64,000 nucleotides of DNA from Flavobacteriaceae bacterium (GTDB taxonomy: Bacteria > Bacteroidota > Bacteroidia > Flavobacteriales > Flavobacteriaceae), in NCBI GenBank assembly GCA_009886625.1, contig QXZA01000011.1:145736-209735 (forward strand), read 5' to 3'. Positions 63,273-64,000 of the stretch are shown one piece after another (position 1 is the first letter of the stretch; every line of letters begins with the position of its first letter). The notes under the pieces were generated by a model. That model searched no databases and was not told where the DNA came from. It saw only the letters and a program-made list of their open reading frames with translations. A program made the translations under genes and the position numbers.

Positions 63273-63505
63273 AGGTTAAAAATAAGAAATTGGTAAGACT
63301 ATTGCTTCGCTTTTAAAAAATTTAATTTAGCTAAAATATATGTCAATTAAATTTGAATTCATTAAGATTAATAGAGGCTAGTATGAAATAGATTAAAACA
63401 GAAAAAAGCCTTCTTTAGTACTTTCCTTTTCTTAGTTTACAGTTTTAAAATAACGCTACTAGCATCGTTTGTAATTTTCAAAAAAAAATTAAGGCATTGC
63501 CCTGA

Positions 63506-63721
63506 TTCCATACAAAAAATCTTTGCAGTGACTTATTCATTACAATTTCTACATTAGGCTCTAAATCAGCAGTTTTTTTAACTTCGATACATCCAAAAGT
63601 CATTTTTACAGAAAGTACTAATCGACATTCATTTATTGTCAATATTTTGATTCATATTCCTGAAAAAAAAAGTCCTGTAAGCAATGGATTAGAAGAATTT
63701 GAATTATATCCATTGGCGTAA
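63506..63721 (+). pseudogene. Orphan reading frame, possible gene remnant
   Basis: After a TGA at 63503-63505 the plus-strand frame stays open for 71 codons and ends with a protein-like tail (LIHIPEKKSPVSNGLEEFELYPLA). There is no ATG or GTG in frame, and one TTG only near residue 48. A terminator begins a few bases after the stop. It could be the 3' remnant of a decayed gene or a gene with a non-AUG start like its neighbours. No homologue is recognised. Confidence 0.25.
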
Positions 63722-63724
63722 AAG

Positions 63725-63752
63725 AAAAACCCTCAACTTGGGAGGGCTATTT
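63725..63752. terminator. Terminator hairpin after the orphan frame
   Basis: CCCTC (63730-63734) pairs with GAGGG (63742-63746) around a seven-base loop, with an A-run on the left and a mixed T-rich run on the right. It could serve the orphan frame on the plus strand and the DUF1059 gene on the minus strand. Confidence 0.7.
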
Positions 63753-63771
63753 TATTTATAGATTACAATAA

Positions 63772-63945
63772 CTACACATAAGTCATTAAACCTTTTACTG
63801 CTGCAACAACATCATCTGTTATTGTCATTTTGTGAACACCAGTAGCATGATCTGCAACTTGAGTCATCACTTCCTCAACTGATCCTTTTGCAATAAAATT
63901 ACAATCGTTTCCTAAATCTGCACACTTTACTTGTTTCTTTTTAAT
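63772..63945 (-). CDS. DUF1059 family small protein, probable AUU start
   Basis: A 57-residue protein of the DUF1059 family: VKCADLGNDCNF near the N-terminus and HATGVHKMTITDDVVAAVK near the C-terminus, of normal family length. No ATG, GTG or TTG lies upstream of the conserved Cys block within the open frame. ATT at 63943-63945 followed by AAA-AAG-AAA gives a natural MKKKQVKC start and sits at the right distance from a promoter. The function of the family is unknown. The call is good; the start is inference. Confidence 0.75.
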   Translation of the reverse strand: MKKKQVKCADLGNDCNFIAKGSVEEVMTQVADHATGVHKMTITDDVVAAVKGLMTYV

Positions 63946-63967
63946 TGATTTATAGTTATTAATACCA

Positions 63968-63998
63968 TAAAGTTAGAAAGATTTAAGTTACATATCAA
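63968..63998 (-). promoter_or_regulatory. Promoter of the DUF1059 gene
   Basis: On the minus strand TTG (63996-63998) and TAACTTTA (63968-63975, one mismatch to TAnnTTTG at the last base) are 20 bases apart. The predicted transcript begins near 63962, which leaves about 17 bases before the proposed AUU start. Confidence 0.45.
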
Positions 63999-64000
63999 AT

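Larger units (their letters stand above)
63273..63771. other. Gene-poor region
   Basis: 499 bases between the permease and the DUF1059 gene. It contains a frame of 71 codons ending at 63721 with no standard start (listed separately), a terminator hairpin, a mini-frame of 13 codons at 63340-63381, and the upstream region of the permease gene. No exact -7 box is found for the permease; the closest is TATTTTTA. No repeats or RNA genes were recognised. Confidence 0.5.

Noticed and set aside
63340..63381. Mini-frame of 13 codons (ATG to TAG) on the plus strand
   Set aside because: Too short to judge; possibly a relic of the decayed frame downstream, but no link can be shown.
63478..63603. ATG frame of 41 codons on the minus strand in the gene-poor region
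   Set aside because: It overlaps the orphan plus-strand frame, has no recognisable feature and ends in a poly-Phe run from an A-tract.
1..64000. CRISPR arrays, insertion sequences, prophage genes, integrases, toxin-antitoxin pairs
   Set aside because: No repeats with regular spacing, no transposase or integrase motifs, and no TA-like gene pair were seen on reading both strands.

Overview
The window looks like a piece of a Flavobacteriia (Bacteroidota) chromosome. It is AT-rich, and genes lack Shine-Dalgarno sequences. Perfect TAnnTTTG promoter elements, the -7 box typical of this phylum, precede at least a dozen genes. The gene families and arrangements (DUF4834-YfhO-flippase, BshA, LptD, TamB opposite TsaD, DUF5916, a GH3/beta-lactamase fusion) are also flavobacterial. 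I see no phage, insertion sequence, CRISPR array or rRNA. There is one tRNA, Arg-UCU.

Layout. 0-7.3 kb: 5' end of msrA, a LolD-like ATPase with a TIGR02757 protein, then an Nramp-like transporter with pxpABC (5-oxoprolinase), a dihydroorotase homologue without its catalytic residues, and an esterase. 7.3-19 kb: a metallo-beta-lactamase-fold hydrolase, a 476-residue conserved protein of unknown function, Bcp peroxiredoxin, a cysteine-free endonuclease III, a 48-residue small gene, an ECF sigma factor with a structured leader, uvrA, and the flippase/YfhO/DUF4834 envelope operon. 19-32.5 kb: an outer-membrane barrel, a GNAT-like protein, mnmE, then an accessory stretch. That stretch holds a secreted protein with a duplicated domain, a SnoaL-like lipoprotein, a Kazal-domain lipoprotein, a pterin dehydratase, a DUF1080 protein, an Ntn acylase, bshA and the GH3/beta-lactamase fusion. 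32.5-40.8 kb: a run with a split Fe-S oxidoreductase, an MlaD-like protein and a cell-wall amidase, with lptD divergent, then RidA. 40.8-50 kb: GlcNAc-kinase-like gene, gap, pfkA, tamB, then tsaD and rsmE in the other direction. 50-57 kb: AI-2E family exporter, two secreted M20 peptidases, nitronate monooxygenase-like protein, DUF4442, alanine dehydrogenase and tRNA-Arg. 57-63.3 kb: a DUF5916 outer-membrane protein and a four-gene operon (GntP-type permease, RidA, D-threonine-aldolase-like enzyme, M19 dipeptidase) that reads as D-amino-acid or D-dipeptide use. The last 0.7 kb is nearly empty apart from a decayed-looking frame, a terminator and a small DUF1059 gene.

Most of this is core chromosome, and I do not see a clear multi-gene defence or mobile system. 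The best leads are: (i) an Nramp homologue whose metal ligands are replaced, encoded with pxpABC, hence a candidate 5-oxoproline transporter; (ii) two genes, tamB and the DUF1059 gene, with no ATG, GTG or TTG available, each of which appears to begin at an AUU or AUC codon followed by three lysine codons; (iii) the D-amino-acid operon; (iv) a 14-bp inverted repeat in the leader of the ECF sigma gene that ends directly before its start codon; (v) the tandem-duplicated secreted domain. All family assignments come from reading motifs by eye. No search was run.
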